Below, in pieces: positions 53,303 through 61,826 of a stretch of DNA of 64,000 bases. Below the pieces are notes generated by a model. It was given only the letters and a program-made list of their open reading frames with translations, searched no databases and was not told where the DNA came from. Made by a program: the position numbers and the translations under genes. Position 1 is the stretch's first letter. Each line of letters begins with the position of its first letter. The stretch is from contig NZ_JAMYFE010000044.1 in NCBI RefSeq assembly GCF_024129865.1, forward strand, positions 1 through 64,000, in the 5' to 3' direction. This stretch comes from Stieleria tagensis. Its GTDB lineage: Bacteria; Planctomycetota; Planctomycetia; Pirellulales; Pirellulaceae.

Positions 53303-53666
53303 GATGTGATTCCGTCCCTGGAGTATCAGTTGCAACATCAAGATCGATCGAATCGATCCTGCCAGTGCAATCATCTGCGATGAATTTCTAGCATCTGAAA
53401 AGGCACAGGCCGGTCAACCGACACCACTGCGCGAAACGTCTACATCGTGTTGAATTCCTGCATCACTGGCGGACATCCGCCCGCTATGCACTGGCGTGTT
53501 TACGACATTGCGATGGAAATTATTGTAAACGCTGCCACTTTTTCGGGGGAACGATACAACCGTCGACATCGTCTACAGTAAGGTTATTCGAGCGCTTATC
53601 TATGCGGCCGCTTTCTGACAGCGCCGACTTTTCCTGACGCGCATAGCCTAATCAAAGAGTTAGACG
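53303..53666. other. Divergent intergenic region
   Basis: About 364 bp between the starts of the DUF6666-like gene (minus) and the small BON gene (plus), so it should contain both promoters. No specific operator or hairpin stands out; the part around 53520-53600 is locally AT-richer than its surroundings. Confidence 0.45.
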
Positions 53667-53885
53667 TTGATCCCCCATCCTGCTGTTGAAGACGTTTGCC
53701 GACGCGCCCAAGCCTCCATTCAGCGCGTCGTGGACGTGCAAAACTTTTCCTGCTCCGTCGAGGACGGCAAGACAATCATTCGTGGACAGGTACGTTCACG
53801 AGATGAAGCACTGATGTGCTCCGTGATCGCACGGCTTGTGCCCGGCGTGGAGTCGGTCGTCAGCGAAGTCAAAGTGGTCGCTTAG
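53667..53885 (+). CDS. Small BON-domain-like protein
   Basis: A 72-residue protein opening with TTG (no in-frame ATG nearby). Sequence features match a minimal BON domain: a helix (VCRRAQASIQRVVDV), then SVEDGKTIIRGQVRSRDEAL, then a C-terminal strand VPGVESVVSEVKVV. BON domains bind phospholipid or periplasmic partners, but this one has no signal peptide and would be cytoplasmic. It stands alone. Confidence 0.62.
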   Translation: MIPHPAVEDVCRRAQASIQRVVDVQNFSCSVEDGKTIIRGQVRSRDEALMCSVIARLVPGVESVVSEVKVVA

Positions 53886-53908
53886 GATCCGTCCAAACCT
53901 GGCTGCTT

Positions 53909-53968
53909 GCAGTTGGCAGTGTCGCAGTTGCAACTGTCGCAGTTGGCACTGTCGCATTTGGGCCAGAG
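53909..53968. repeat. 15-bp tandem repeat, three to four units
   Basis: Units at 53909-53923, 53924-53938 and 53939-53953 follow GCAGTTGvmAnTGTC; a fourth, degenerate unit follows (GCATTTGGGCCAGAG). The second unit contains the perfect palindrome CAGTTGCAACTG. It lies between two convergent genes and may act in termination. Confidence 0.7.
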
Positions 53969-54000
53969 CGAGTTCCATCGATTTGAAGCCCTGGCAGGCG

Positions 54001-55356
54001 TCACGGCAGCACCGACACAATTTGTTCCGGTGCGATCACAATCAGGTAGTGGTTGCGGCCGTCTTCGATTTCCACCGTGTGCGATTGCTTGGGTGCGAAC
54101 GGTTGACCGCTAGGTGCAAGCGGTTGCAAGGCGATAGGCTGGCGGCCAGCCGGCAATTCGGCTCGCAACACCTGGATCTCTCGCGGCAGCAGGCCCCAAC
54201 AGCGTGTGTCTGCTTTTTCCGTTGCACTCCAGGCATCGATTGCGGCGAATTCAAACGCGGCCGCCGCGTTACCGGTCAGCCCCAACGCATTGGATGTCGC
54301 TGCAACCGAAGTCTCCTTGAGGACTCTGCGGACGACCGCGCGGGCGATCGTGCTCGGCATCTCCGCTTCCATCTGTTGTGTCGCCAACAGACCGATGTCG
54401 GTCAACGTTTGCGAGGCGCCCAGCAACTGACCTTGGCTGTGAACGCCGATTGCGGCGATTTCGCTCGGTGGAATCGTGACCGCAGGGACTTTCACACTGA
54501 CGACATTGGGCAACACCGGTTCATCGTCGTCACCCTGTTGATGGTTTTGAACGCTACGCAGCAGCACCGATGCGATTTGCAGCGACGCAGTCGTCGTTGG
54601 AGCGACCGTTTCAACCAGCTGTGGCCCGTGGCCCACCAATGCGATCACGTACAGTGCACCATGTCCGGGTTGGCTGTGTGCGGCATTGCTGACTCGGGCG
54701 ATGTCGTCGGCGGCGGGTGCAAATCCCGGTTGGATCGCGCTGACCAAACGAAACGCCCGCTCGGCGTCATCGTAGTCCTGGTGTGTCGCTTCGCGGAGAG
54801 TTCCGCGCAGGTACGGCGCCAGTGCAATCTGCGGCGCTGCCGCAGGGTTGTCACCGTGGCTGTCCAGCTCCTGCTGTTTGCTCTGCGCCTGCAAGCAATA
54901 GGCTTCTGCATCCGTCGCATCGCCGGCCAGCGAACACACGGCTAACAGAGACCGCAGGATCACTTGTTGATAGCCGGCGATTTTGAAGGCGCGCTGATTG
55001 TCATCGGTCGCCAGCGCGGCAGCGTCGAGTGCCGCCAGGTCAGGCAGCGCGTCGAAATGGTCACGCATCTCACGCAGCTTGGCTTCGGCGGCCTGGGGTT
55101 CACCGCGTGCCAGATCCACCATGGCCAAATCGAGCTTACTTTCGCTACGATGGCGTTTGCGACCCGCGGCCAATTGCTGCAGCACTTCGTCGGCGGATTC
55201 CAAATCCCCCACGGCATAGGCTTGCCGCGCCGCACTCATTGTACGGCCAGACGATCGACACCCCGTCAATGCTGCCAGCCCTACCAACAACAGCATCACC
55301 GTCGCGGCGGACAGTGGCCGGTTGCAGCGAAAGCGGCCAAGTGTCCAGGCTATCAC
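54001..55356 (-). CDS. COG3014-like TPR lipoprotein
   Basis: A 451-residue predicted lipoprotein; the signal VMLLLVGLAALTGC ends in a lipobox. A helical TPR-like region (about 40-230) follows, with SAARQAYAVGDLESADEVLQ at its start, then a region with YVIALVGHGPQLVETV and a C-terminal domain with WGLLPREIQVLRAELPAG. This fits COG3014-family proteins, which in gammaproteobacteria are encoded next to LpoB and YcfL. Here the GTG start overlaps the stop of the LpoB-like gene as GTGA, so the pair is translationally coupled. A role in envelope or peptidoglycan synthesis is suggested by that context, not by motifs. Confidence 0.75.
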   Translation of the reverse strand: MIAWTLGRFRCNRPLSAATVMLLLVGLAALTGCRSSGRTMSAARQAYAVGDLESADEVLQQLAAGRKRHRSESKLDLAMVDLARGEPQAAEAKLREMRDHFDALPDLAALDAAALATDDNQRAFKIAGYQQVILRSLLAVCSLAGDATDAEAYCLQAQSKQQELDSHGDNPAAAPQIALAPYLRGTLREATHQDYDDAERAFRLVSAIQPGFAPAADDIARVSNAAHSQPGHGALYVIALVGHGPQLVETVAPTTTASLQIASVLLRSVQNHQQGDDDEPVLPNVVSVKVPAVTIPPSEIAAIGVHSQGQLLGASQTLTDIGLLATQQMEAEMPSTIARAVVRRVLKETSVAATSNALGLTGNAAAAFEFAAIDAWSATEKADTRCWGLLPREIQVLRAELPAGRQPIALQPLAPSGQPFAPKQSHTVEIEDGRNHYLIVIAPEQIVSVLP

Positions 55357-56111
55357 CCGTCGGCCTGATCAAAAGGTCCGTAGTTCCACCATTTGCCGGC
55401 GCGGGATTTGGAATAGCCCTTGCGAATCTTGGCGGACTCTTTCAGGAAGTCGCCGGAGTGGACATTGACCATTTCCATCGTCAACACGTAGTCACGCTGG
55501 CTGGATTTGTTGCGGTCGGTCGTGCCACTGGTGATCGTGGCAAACAACAAATAGTCCACGGGGGTCCCAGCTTTCCCTAACACGGCGGCAAAGGATTGGC
55601 GATTGTCCGGCAGAAACAGTTCGTCGGGTCGCATTCGAGTTTCACGCAATGCGGCTTGCACCAGTCGCCGGCTGATGCAACGAAATTGCGCGTTCGTATT
55701 GATTTGAGTATCAATTTGTTCGAACAATTGGTCTTTAAAGTCTCCGATTTCCTCGGCACTCTTGTTTTCAATTCCAACAAAACAGACGTTGGCCGGCCCG
55801 CCGGCGAGTGTTGATTCGACGCCGGCCGAGCCAACGAATGCCTCGTTCAGCGGCATTTCACCTTGCGATTCAAATGCCACCGGCTGGATGTTGGGAGGGC
55901 ACCGCGACAGCAATTTCGCGACGGATTCCTCGACCAATGGGTTCCAGGTCGCGGCGCCGGCAGCATGGCTACCGACCATGTCTTTGTCGTCGCCCGCTAG
56001 CAAATGCGAGTATTGGCGTCCGGCACATCCAACCAAGCTGGTTAAGATAGCGGCAACGAGCAACGTGCAGGCGGTGTACACCGGCATGCCATCGAGGTTA
56101 CGTTTTTGCAT
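55353..56111 (-). CDS. LpoB-like lipoprotein (penicillin-binding protein activator)
   Basis: I start at 56111 (MQKRNLDGMP) rather than 56372, because a lipoprotein signal (LLVAAILTSLVGC) follows directly. The 252-residue product has the LpoB-type C-terminal domain: VCFVGIENKSAEEIGD, FKDQLFEQIDTQIN, FRCISRRLVQAALRETRM, DNRQSFAAVLGKAGTPVDYLLF and DYVLTMEMVNVHSGDFLKES. In enterobacteria LpoB activates PBP1B; no penicillin-binding protein is in the window. Its gene overlaps the COG3014-like gene. Given the unusual cell wall biology of planctomycetes, the partner here is open. Confidence 0.82.
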   Translation of the reverse strand: MQKRNLDGMPVYTACTLLVAAILTSLVGCAGRQYSHLLAGDDKDMVGSHAAGAATWNPLVEESVAKLLSRCPPNIQPVAFESQGEMPLNEAFVGSAGVESTLAGGPANVCFVGIENKSAEEIGDFKDQLFEQIDTQINTNAQFRCISRRLVQAALRETRMRPDELFLPDNRQSFAAVLGKAGTPVDYLLFATITSGTTDRNKSSQRDYVLTMEMVNVHSGDFLKESAKIRKGYSKSRAGKWWNYGPFDQADG

Positions 56112-56546
56112 CGTCTTTCGGCGTATCACTACGCGTAAGGGGCCAGGCGAAGAGGGAATTCGACGTTTAGCGGTCAGAAATGCCCTCCGGCCGAAAAAAA
56201 TTCGGTTGAGGTGTCTTGCCCGCTGGTGCGGAGGTATCAAAATGTGCATCCATCGGACTAGATAGATCCGCGGGATGCTGCGTGGCTGAACCCCGCTGCC
56301 TGACGTTCCTAGTTCGGCCCTCGCAGTCTCATTTATCACCTTAATTTGGCGGACAACCGGGATTATCGGCATAACGACACGTCATCAACGACCCGTCCAC
56401 ACCGCAAACCTCGCCACCCGGTCCGTTTTTCCCATCGCCGCCTCCCTCGTTTGGCCCTCGCATCGGTCGCTCCCGCTTCATCGATCGCAAGCTTGCCTGA
56501 CGGACGACAGTATCCTCACCTTCTTTCGCAATTCCGGTTTTCTTCT
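56112..56546. other. Divergent intergenic region
   Basis: About 435 bp between the LpoB-like gene (minus) and the Asp-rich protein (plus). Long frames overlap it on both strands, but these are N-terminal extensions without family support. Promoters for both directions are expected here; none can be identified with confidence. Confidence 0.45.
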
Positions 56547-56981
56547 ATGAGTGTCGCCTTCGCCGCCGAGTCGGTCGTTCGCCCCCAACCCATCGTTTCC
56601 AGCGCCGCTGGGGTAGCAGCTGTTTCATTGCTGAGCGGTCCGCAAAACGCCCGTAGCGCCGCGGATGACGATGACGACGACGATGATGATGACGACAGCG
56701 ACTCGGACGACAGTTTCAGCGATGACACTGGGACCGAAGAAGTCGACGACGGGTTCAACGATGGGCTCGACGAAGACGACGATCTAGATGATTTCGATGA
56801 CATCGACGAAGACGATTTCGACGACGACTTTGACGATGACTTCGAAGAAGAGCTCAACGATGACTATGAAATCGAGATCGACGACGAAATCAGCGATGAA
56901 TTTGGATTGAGCACCGGCAAGAGCGACGAGGAAGAAGAAGACGTCGACCTGGAAGACTTCGAAGACTTCGAAAACGTTTGA
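56547..56981 (+). CDS. Aspartate-rich low-complexity protein
   Basis: A 144-residue protein from the ATG at 56547. The first 45 residues are Ala/Val/Ser-rich and could be a weak export signal (AAGVAAVSLLSG). The rest is almost entirely Asp, Glu, Ser, Phe and Leu, starting with a run of ten Asp and ending in EEEEEDVDLEDFEDFENV. It would be extremely acidic and disordered. The acidic run uses both GAC and GAT codons, so it is not a simple DNA microsatellite, which supports selection on the protein. Calcium or cation binding is conceivable but not shown. The OleB gene starts 72 bp downstream. Confidence 0.55.
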   Translation: MSVAFAAESVVRPQPIVSSAAGVAAVSLLSGPQNARSAADDDDDDDDDDDSDSDDSFSDDTGTEEVDDGFNDGLDEDDDLDDFDDIDEDDFDDDFDDDFEEELNDDYEIEIDDEISDEFGLSTGKSDEEEEDVDLEDFEDFENV

Positions 56982-57052
56982 TTTCCACTCTCGCGGCAAT
57001 CGACGCAGCCGACCGACTTCCCCCGCAGGTCAAAAATCGCGACACTACCGCG

Positions 57053-57946
57053 ATGAACGAACTCTCCGACACCTTTGACGCTCCGATCGAACGATTCGAC
57101 ACGGCAGGATTCTCGCTGGCCTATCGGGATGTCCGTCCTGATTCGAATGATCCTTCGGCGCCGACGATCTTGTGCGTGCACGGCAATCCGACCTGGAGCT
57201 ATTACTATCGCAGCGTTGCACAGCGGTTCGGCGACCGGCATCGTGTCATCGCGGTTGACCACATCGGTTGTGGCGCCAGCGACAAACCACCGCGACACGC
57301 GTTCGGCTACACGTTGGCCGATCACCAATCGAATCTGGTCGCCTTGATCGAGCACCTGGAACTGGACAATGTCGTGCTGTTGGCTCACGATTGGGGCGGG
57401 GCGATCGGACTGGGTGCCGTCGTTCGCTGCCGACCGCGCTTTCGCGGCATCATGCTGCTGAACACCGCGGCCTTTCCGCCGCCCTATGTACCGCTTCGGA
57501 TCGCCGCTTGCCGCATCCCGCTGCTGGGCACACTCGCCGTAAGAGGCCTGAATTTATTCGCACGTGCGGCGGTCACCATGGCCATGTCTCGCAACCGCAT
57601 GCGGCCCGCCGTCGCCGTCAACCTGCTGGAACCCTACGATAGCTGGGAACATCGTGTCGCCATCGATGCTTTTGTCCGTGACATCCCCCTGTCCAAACGG
57701 CACCCAACCTATCAAACCCTCCTGGATTTGGAAAACTCGCTCCCACAGCTCGCCGAATTGCCGTCGCTGCTGGTCTGGGGGATGCAGGACTGGTGTTTCC
57801 GGCCGGAGTGCTTAAGAAGATTCCAAGCCGCGTGGCCGAATGCGACTGCGGTAGAAATCGACGACGCAGGCCACTACGTGATCGAAGACGCCCCCCAGGA
57901 AACACTCGATGCGATCGACAGTTTCCTGCAGCACCAAATCGCATGA
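57053..57946 (+). CDS. OleB-type alpha/beta hydrolase (haloalkane dehalogenase-like)
   Basis: A 297-residue alpha/beta hydrolase. The oxyanion region VHGNPTWSYYY, VDHIGCGASDKP, the nucleophile elbow HDWGGAIG with Asp near 113, LLVWGMQDWCF and the catalytic His in DAGHYVIEDAP all match. The stretches LLNTAAFPPPYVP, VRGLNLFARAA and LLEPYDSWEHR are characteristic of OleB, the beta-lactone decarboxylase of long-chain olefin biosynthesis. oleA, oleC and oleD are not in the window. The ATG at 57053 is preferred over the TTG at 56978, which overlaps the upstream gene. The CitG-like gene follows with an ATGA overlap. A related hydrolase with another substrate remains possible. Confidence 0.83.
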   Translation: MNELSDTFDAPIERFDTAGFSLAYRDVRPDSNDPSAPTILCVHGNPTWSYYYRSVAQRFGDRHRVIAVDHIGCGASDKPPRHAFGYTLADHQSNLVALIEHLELDNVVLLAHDWGGAIGLGAVVRCRPRFRGIMLLNTAAFPPPYVPLRIAACRIPLLGTLAVRGLNLFARAAVTMAMSRNRMRPAVAVNLLEPYDSWEHRVAIDAFVRDIPLSKRHPTYQTLLDLENSLPQLAELPSLLVWGMQDWCFRPECLRRFQAAWPNATAVEIDDAGHYVIEDAPQETLDAIDSFLQHQIA

Positions 57947-58791
57947 ACACCGGATTGCAACTGATCCGGTCTCAATGCACCGATCCAGCGGATGCGGTTC
58001 GCTGGGCCTGTGTCTTGGAAGCCACCGCGCCCAAAGTCGGCAATGTGTCCCCGGGCAAGCCTTTCGCTGATCTGTGTTTTGCTGATTTTGTTGCCGCCGC
58101 GGAAATCGCGTCGTCCGCCTTTGATGCGTCGCCGGCGGTCTTTAGCCAAGCAGTGCTACGGGCCTGTCAGCAAATCGCCGAACGCATCAGAACCAACGTC
58201 AATCTAGGAATCCTGTTGCTGATCGGGCCATTGGTGCAGGCCGACGCCACCGCCTCCCCGGATCGACTGTCGCGAAAACAGTGGCAACGTTGCGTGGCCG
58301 ATTTATTGCCGCGATTGACCGCCGACGATTCGGCCCGCTTGTACGCTGCTATCAACGTCGCTCTTCCCGGTGGAATGGGCCAGGCCGCTGAAATGGATTT
58401 ATCTGGCCCGGCGCCGGACAGTTTTTTGGCGGCAATGAAAACGGCCCAGTCGCGAGACCGGATCGCACGCAACTACGCCAACGAGTATTCCGATTTGTTT
58501 GAGCACATCGTGCCGCTACTGTTCAGCAAGATCGAAACCTGCGGAGACATGTTGGCCGGTATCGCCGCGACCCATTTGCAACTGTTGACCGAAGAGCCGG
58601 ATACCTTGATCGCGCGTAAACATGGTTTGCACGTTGCCCGCGACGTGCAGGACCGATCGAAAATTGATCCTGCTGACCCACAACAATCTGCCGATCTGGA
58701 TCACTTTTTACGAACCGGCCAACGATTCAACCCAGGCACCACCGCCGACCTCATTGCCGCCGCACTCTACATTCTTCTACGCGAACAATAG
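57943..58791 (+). CDS. Triphosphoribosyl-dephospho-CoA synthase family protein (CitG-like)
   Basis: A 282-residue protein. EATAPKVGNVSPGKPFADL is the conserved family start, followed by AAEIASSAF, TNVNLGILLLIGPL, LYAAINVALPGGMG and, near the C-terminus, DTLIARKHG. In citrate or malonate lyase systems such enzymes make the prosthetic-group precursor, but no lyase genes are here. Homologues also occur in methanogens and in methylotrophs near tetrahydromethanopterin-linked genes. The following 6-pyruvoyl-tetrahydropterin synthase homologue fits that second context, so a role in C1-cofactor metabolism is a plausible inference. It overlaps oleB by four bases and is 16 bp from the next gene. Confidence 0.82.
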   Translation: MNTGLQLIRSQCTDPADAVRWACVLEATAPKVGNVSPGKPFADLCFADFVAAAEIASSAFDASPAVFSQAVLRACQQIAERIRTNVNLGILLLIGPLVQADATASPDRLSRKQWQRCVADLLPRLTADDSARLYAAINVALPGGMGQAAEMDLSGPAPDSFLAAMKTAQSRDRIARNYANEYSDLFEHIVPLLFSKIETCGDMLAGIAATHLQLLTEEPDTLIARKHGLHVARDVQDRSKIDPADPQQSADLDHFLRTGQRFNPGTTADLIAAALYILLREQ

Positions 58792-58807
58792 CCAACAGAT
58801 TCTACCG

Positions 58808-59299
58808 ATGACCCAACCCAGCTTTCGTGTCGACGTTGCCAAAGAGCAATTCATTTTCTCAGCCGCCCACTTCATCACCTTTGCCGGTGACATCTGTGAA
58901 CGACTACACGGCCACAACTATGGCGTCCGCGCGAGCGTGGAAGGCCCGTTGGATGAAAACCGCTACGTGGTCGACTTCATCGCCCTGCGTGACGCCGTGT
59001 TGGAACAAACCACCGCACTGGATCACCACGTGTTGTTACCAAGTGATCACGCCGAGATCAAAATCAGTCAAGACGACAAAGAAACCACGGCAACGTTTCG
59101 CGATCGCCGCTGGGTGTTTCCCAACGAAGACTGCGTGATTCTGCCGGTGATCAATACGACCGCCGAAGAAATCGCGCGGGTGATCGCCGAACGCGTCCAA
59201 CAGAAAACGCGCGAAAAGTTTGGCAACGCGCTCAGTTGGATCGAGGTCGCCGTGGACGAAAACCAAGGCCAATGGGGCGTCTGCCGTCTGCCCTGGTAG
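58808..59299 (+). CDS. 6-pyruvoyl-tetrahydropterin synthase / QueD family protein
   Basis: A 163-residue protein starting at the ATG at 58808 (longer frames read into the preceding gene). Family motifs are FSAAHFITF, with the first zinc-ligand His, CERLHGHNYGV, giving the catalytic Cys and the His-x-His zinc ligands, YVVDFIALRD, LDHHVLLP, and the C-terminal PTAEEIA-like block (NTTAEEIARVIAERV). The insertion between DHHVLLP and the C-terminal block is longer than in minimal QueD. Substrate could be dihydroneopterin triphosphate in queuosine or pterin synthesis; the neighbouring CitG-like gene hints at pterin-linked C1 metabolism. queA is in the window but distant and on the other strand. Confidence 0.85.
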   Translation: MTQPSFRVDVAKEQFIFSAAHFITFAGDICERLHGHNYGVRASVEGPLDENRYVVDFIALRDAVLEQTTALDHHVLLPSDHAEIKISQDDKETTATFRDRRWVFPNEDCVILPVINTTAEEIARVIAERVQQKTREKFGNALSWIEVAVDENQGQWGVCRLPW

Positions 59300-59307
59300 C
59301 CCACTCA

Positions 59308-59332
59308 CGCTGGTGTGGAGGATTTATCCGAC
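59308..59332. repeat. 25-bp dispersed repeat S, copy 2
   Basis: Identical over 25 bp to 14202-14226. It lies between the convergent ends of the pterin-synthase gene and leuD. Confidence 0.75.
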
Positions 59333-59406
59333 CGCTCATCGTTACAAACTCCCCATGCAATCTCGGCGGAGTCCGACGCGAGCTCAATAAAACCCCTTTC
59401 CCCTTT

Positions 59407-59997
59407 TTACCAGCTGCGGGCGTTTTCGTACTCGGTGATCGCTGCTTCAAAGTTCAGCGTTTCGCCGATGTCGTCCAAACCTTGCAGCATTTTTTCGCGG
59501 CGACTCGAATCGACTTCGAACGATCGTTCCCATCCGTCGCCATCGCTGACCGTTTGCTTTTCCAAGTCAACCGTCAGCTGCAGTGGTCCCCGATCCGCGG
59601 CAGCGAACAGATGATCGATGTCCGCCTCGGGCAATGCGATCGGTAGCACGCCATTCTTGAAGCAGTTGTTGAAGAAAATGTCGGCAAACGACGGGGCGAT
59701 CACGCAGCGAAAGCCGTAGTCATCGAGTGCCCAGACCGCATGCTCGCGACTCGATCCGCTGCCAAAATTCTTTCGAGTGACCAGGATCGAAGCGTCTTTG
59801 ACGGCCGCTTGGTTCAATTCGAAATTCGGATTGGGTGTGGTTCCGTCTTCTTCAAATCGCCAATCGTAAAACAGGAATTGGCCGAACCCAGTGCGTTCGA
59901 TCCGTTTGAGAAATTGTTTGGGGATGATCTGGTCGGTGTCGACGTTGGCCCGATCCATGGTGGCAACAAGGCCGGTGTGTTTGATAAAGCTTTGCAT
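59407..59997 (-). CDS. 3-isopropylmalate dehydratase small subunit
   Basis: A 196-residue LeuD. The start at 59997 gives the family N-terminus [30 protein letters not shown]; the long frame from 60234 only adds sequence overlapping leuC in another frame. Conserved landmarks are [45 protein letters not shown] and the C-terminal LDDIGETL. It swivels onto LeuC to isomerise isopropylmalate in leucine synthesis. It lies 88 bp after leuC on the same strand, a standard leuCD operon. Confidence 0.96.
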   Translation of the reverse strand: MQSFIKHTGLVATMDRANVDTDQIIPKQFLKRIERTGFGQFLFYDWRFEEDGTTPNPNFELNQAAVKDASILVTRKNFGSGSSREHAVWALDDYGFRCVIAPSFADIFFNNCFKNGVLPIALPEADIDHLFAAADRGPLQLTVDLEKQTVSDGDGWERSFEVDSSRREKMLQGLDDIGETLNFEAAITEYENARSW

Positions 59998-60085
59998 GGA
60001 AACAGCAGGTGCGGTGCAAGTGTGAATGGGTGAGAGACGACCAGCGACCGGGAGCTTTGATCCCGGCCGCTTTCGTTTTGTAGCC

Positions 60086-61510
60086 CTAGGCTTTGTAGGA
60101 CCAGTCGCGGATGTCGACGAAGTGGCCTTCGATGGCGGCAGCGGCGGCCATTGCGGGACTGACCAGGTGCGTGCGTCCGCCCTTTCCTTGTCGGCCTTCA
60201 AAGTTCCGGTTGCTGGTGCTTGCACAGCGTTCACCGGGAGCCAATTTGTCGGGGTTCATCGCCAAACACATGCTGCAACCGGCTTCGCGCCAATCAAATC
60301 CGGCTTCGCGGAAGATCTGATCCAGACCTTCTCGTTCGGCATGTTCTTTGACTTTTCCGCTGCCGGGAACCACCATCGCGCTGACCGTGTCGCTGACATG
60401 ATGGCCTTTGACGACGTCGGCGGCCGCCCGCAAATCTTCGATTCGCGCGTTGGTGCAAGAACCGATGAAGACGCGATCGATGTTGACGTCTTCGATCGCC
60501 GTGTTGGCTTGCAAACCCATGTAGGTGAGCGCGTCACGGGTGGTTTTTTGATCGGTAGCGTCGGCAAAATCGGCTGGGTTGGGCGTTTTGTCTTTTACAC
60601 CCAGCACTTGCCCGGGGTTTGTCCCCCAAGTGACTTGGGGTTCGATGTCGGCACCATTGAATGACAACGATTTGTCATAGGTCGCGCCGGGATCCGTCGT
60701 CAGTTCGCTCCAACGGGCGACGGCAGCATCAAAATCGGCCGGCGCTTCGGGCAACCCACGCAAGTAGTCAAACGTGACTTGGTCGGCCGCGATCATTCCG
60801 GCCCGGGCCCCGGCTTCGATCGACATGTTGCAGACCGTCATCCGTTCTTCCATTGTCATATTGCGAACGCAATCCCCGGTGAATTCGAGCACGTAACCGG
60901 TGCCGCCGGCGGTGCCGATCTTGCCAATCAGATACAGGATCATGTCTTTGGCAGTCACACCTTTGGAGAGCGCACCATCGACGCGCAACTCAAACGTTTT
61001 GGGTTTGAATTGCAACAGTGTCTGGGTCGCCAACACGTGTTCGACTTCGCTGGTACCGATTCCGAATGCCAGAGCGCCAAATGCGCCGTGCGTCGCCGTG
61101 TGACTATCGCCACAGACGATCGTCATGCCGGGTTGTGTGTATCCGTTTTCCGGCCCGATCACGTGCACGATGCCTTGGCGGACATCGCCGATGTCGAACA
61201 GCTGCACTCCGAATTCCGCACAGTTACTGCGCAGTGTTTCGATTTGTTTGCGGCTGATCGGGTCTGCGATCGGCAAGGATCGATCGCTGGTGGGGACGTT
61301 GTGGTCGGGGGTCGCCAACGTCCGCTCGGGACGCCGCACCGAGCGCCCGTTAATCCGCAGCCCCTCAAACGCCTGCGGGCTGGTGACTTCGTGCACCAGG
61401 TGCAGATCGATGTACAAAATCGCTGGGCCGGATTCCGATTGCAGGACCACATGTTGGTCCCAGATTTTGTCTAACAAGGTCCGCGGCGCGGACAGGGTGG
61501 CATCGGTCAT
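60086..61510 (-). CDS. 3-isopropylmalate dehydratase large subunit
   Basis: A 474-residue LeuC from the ATG at 61510 ([22 protein letters not shown]), the usual family start; the frame from 61585 adds 25 unlikely residues. The [4Fe-4S] cluster cysteines are visible in [13 protein letters not shown] and [46 protein letters not shown] is also diagnostic in overall pattern. Together with leuD it forms the isopropylmalate isomerase of leucine biosynthesis. The upstream gap of about 300 bp to the divergent gene contains repeat copy C and presumably the promoter. Confidence 0.97.
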   Translation of the reverse strand: MTDATLSAPRTLLDKIWDQHVVLQSESGPAILYIDLHLVHEVTSPQAFEGLRINGRSVRRPERTLATPDHNVPTSDRSLPIADPISRKQIETLRSNCAEFGVQLFDIGDVRQGIVHVIGPENGYTQPGMTIVCGDSHTATHGAFGALAFGIGTSEVEHVLATQTLLQFKPKTFELRVDGALSKGVTAKDMILYLIGKIGTAGGTGYVLEFTGDCVRNMTMEERMTVCNMSIEAGARAGMIAADQVTFDYLRGLPEAPADFDAAVARWSELTTDPGATYDKSLSFNGADIEPQVTWGTNPGQVLGVKDKTPNPADFADATDQKTTRDALTYMGLQANTAIEDVNIDRVFIGSCTNARIEDLRAAADVVKGHHVSDTVSAMVVPGSGKVKEHAEREGLDQIFREAGFDWREAGCSMCLAMNPDKLAPGERCASTSNRNFEGRQGKGGRTHLVSPAMAAAAAIEGHFVDIRDWSYKA

Positions 61511-61826
61511 GAGAGGGGGGAGGGGCGAAACGGAAGAAACGGAATTCGTGCCAATAACTGTCGGCTGAAACGCCCCAATTGTCAATGAGCTCTCGCTGAC
61601 GCGGGTTCAAGTTGCGCATTTATGGTAACCCGACGCGTCAGCCAGGGATTTAGGGTGTTAACGGAATCCCTCGCTCACGCTTCGGGTTACCAAGAACCAA
61701 TGCTCCACGCGAAAGCGCTGGCTCCAAAACTCACTTGTCGCGGTGAATCAACAGATGTGAGGGCAGCGAACCGACCGTACCTGCTGTTTCGCCGGATTTC
61801 CCACGGTGCGACAAACCGGTTAGGTT
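61511..61826. other. Divergent intergenic region with repeat copy C
   Basis: About 316 bp between leuC (minus) and a small membrane-protein gene (plus). It contains a 30-bp partial unit (from about 61594) and the full palindromic repeat at 61624-61691. No leucine-rich leader peptide or T-box-like structure was recognised upstream of leuC. Confidence 0.5.
61624..61691. repeat. Palindromic dispersed intergenic repeat, copy C
   Basis: Begins GGTAACCCGACGCGTCAG and ends ACGCTTCGGGTTACC, with the same centre as the other copies (GGATTTAGGGTGTTAACGG). It is preceded by GTTGCGCATTTAT, matching the end of the 38-bp unit before copy B. Confidence 0.85.

Noticed and set aside
53836-54945. 369-codon plus-strand frame
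   Set aside because: Antisense to the COG3014-like gene; Cys/Arg-rich translation, and the minus-strand gene has a lipobox and a coupled neighbour.
56516-56857. Ser/Lys-rich minus-strand frame
   Set aside because: It is the complement of the Asp/Glu-coding tract and has no independent support.
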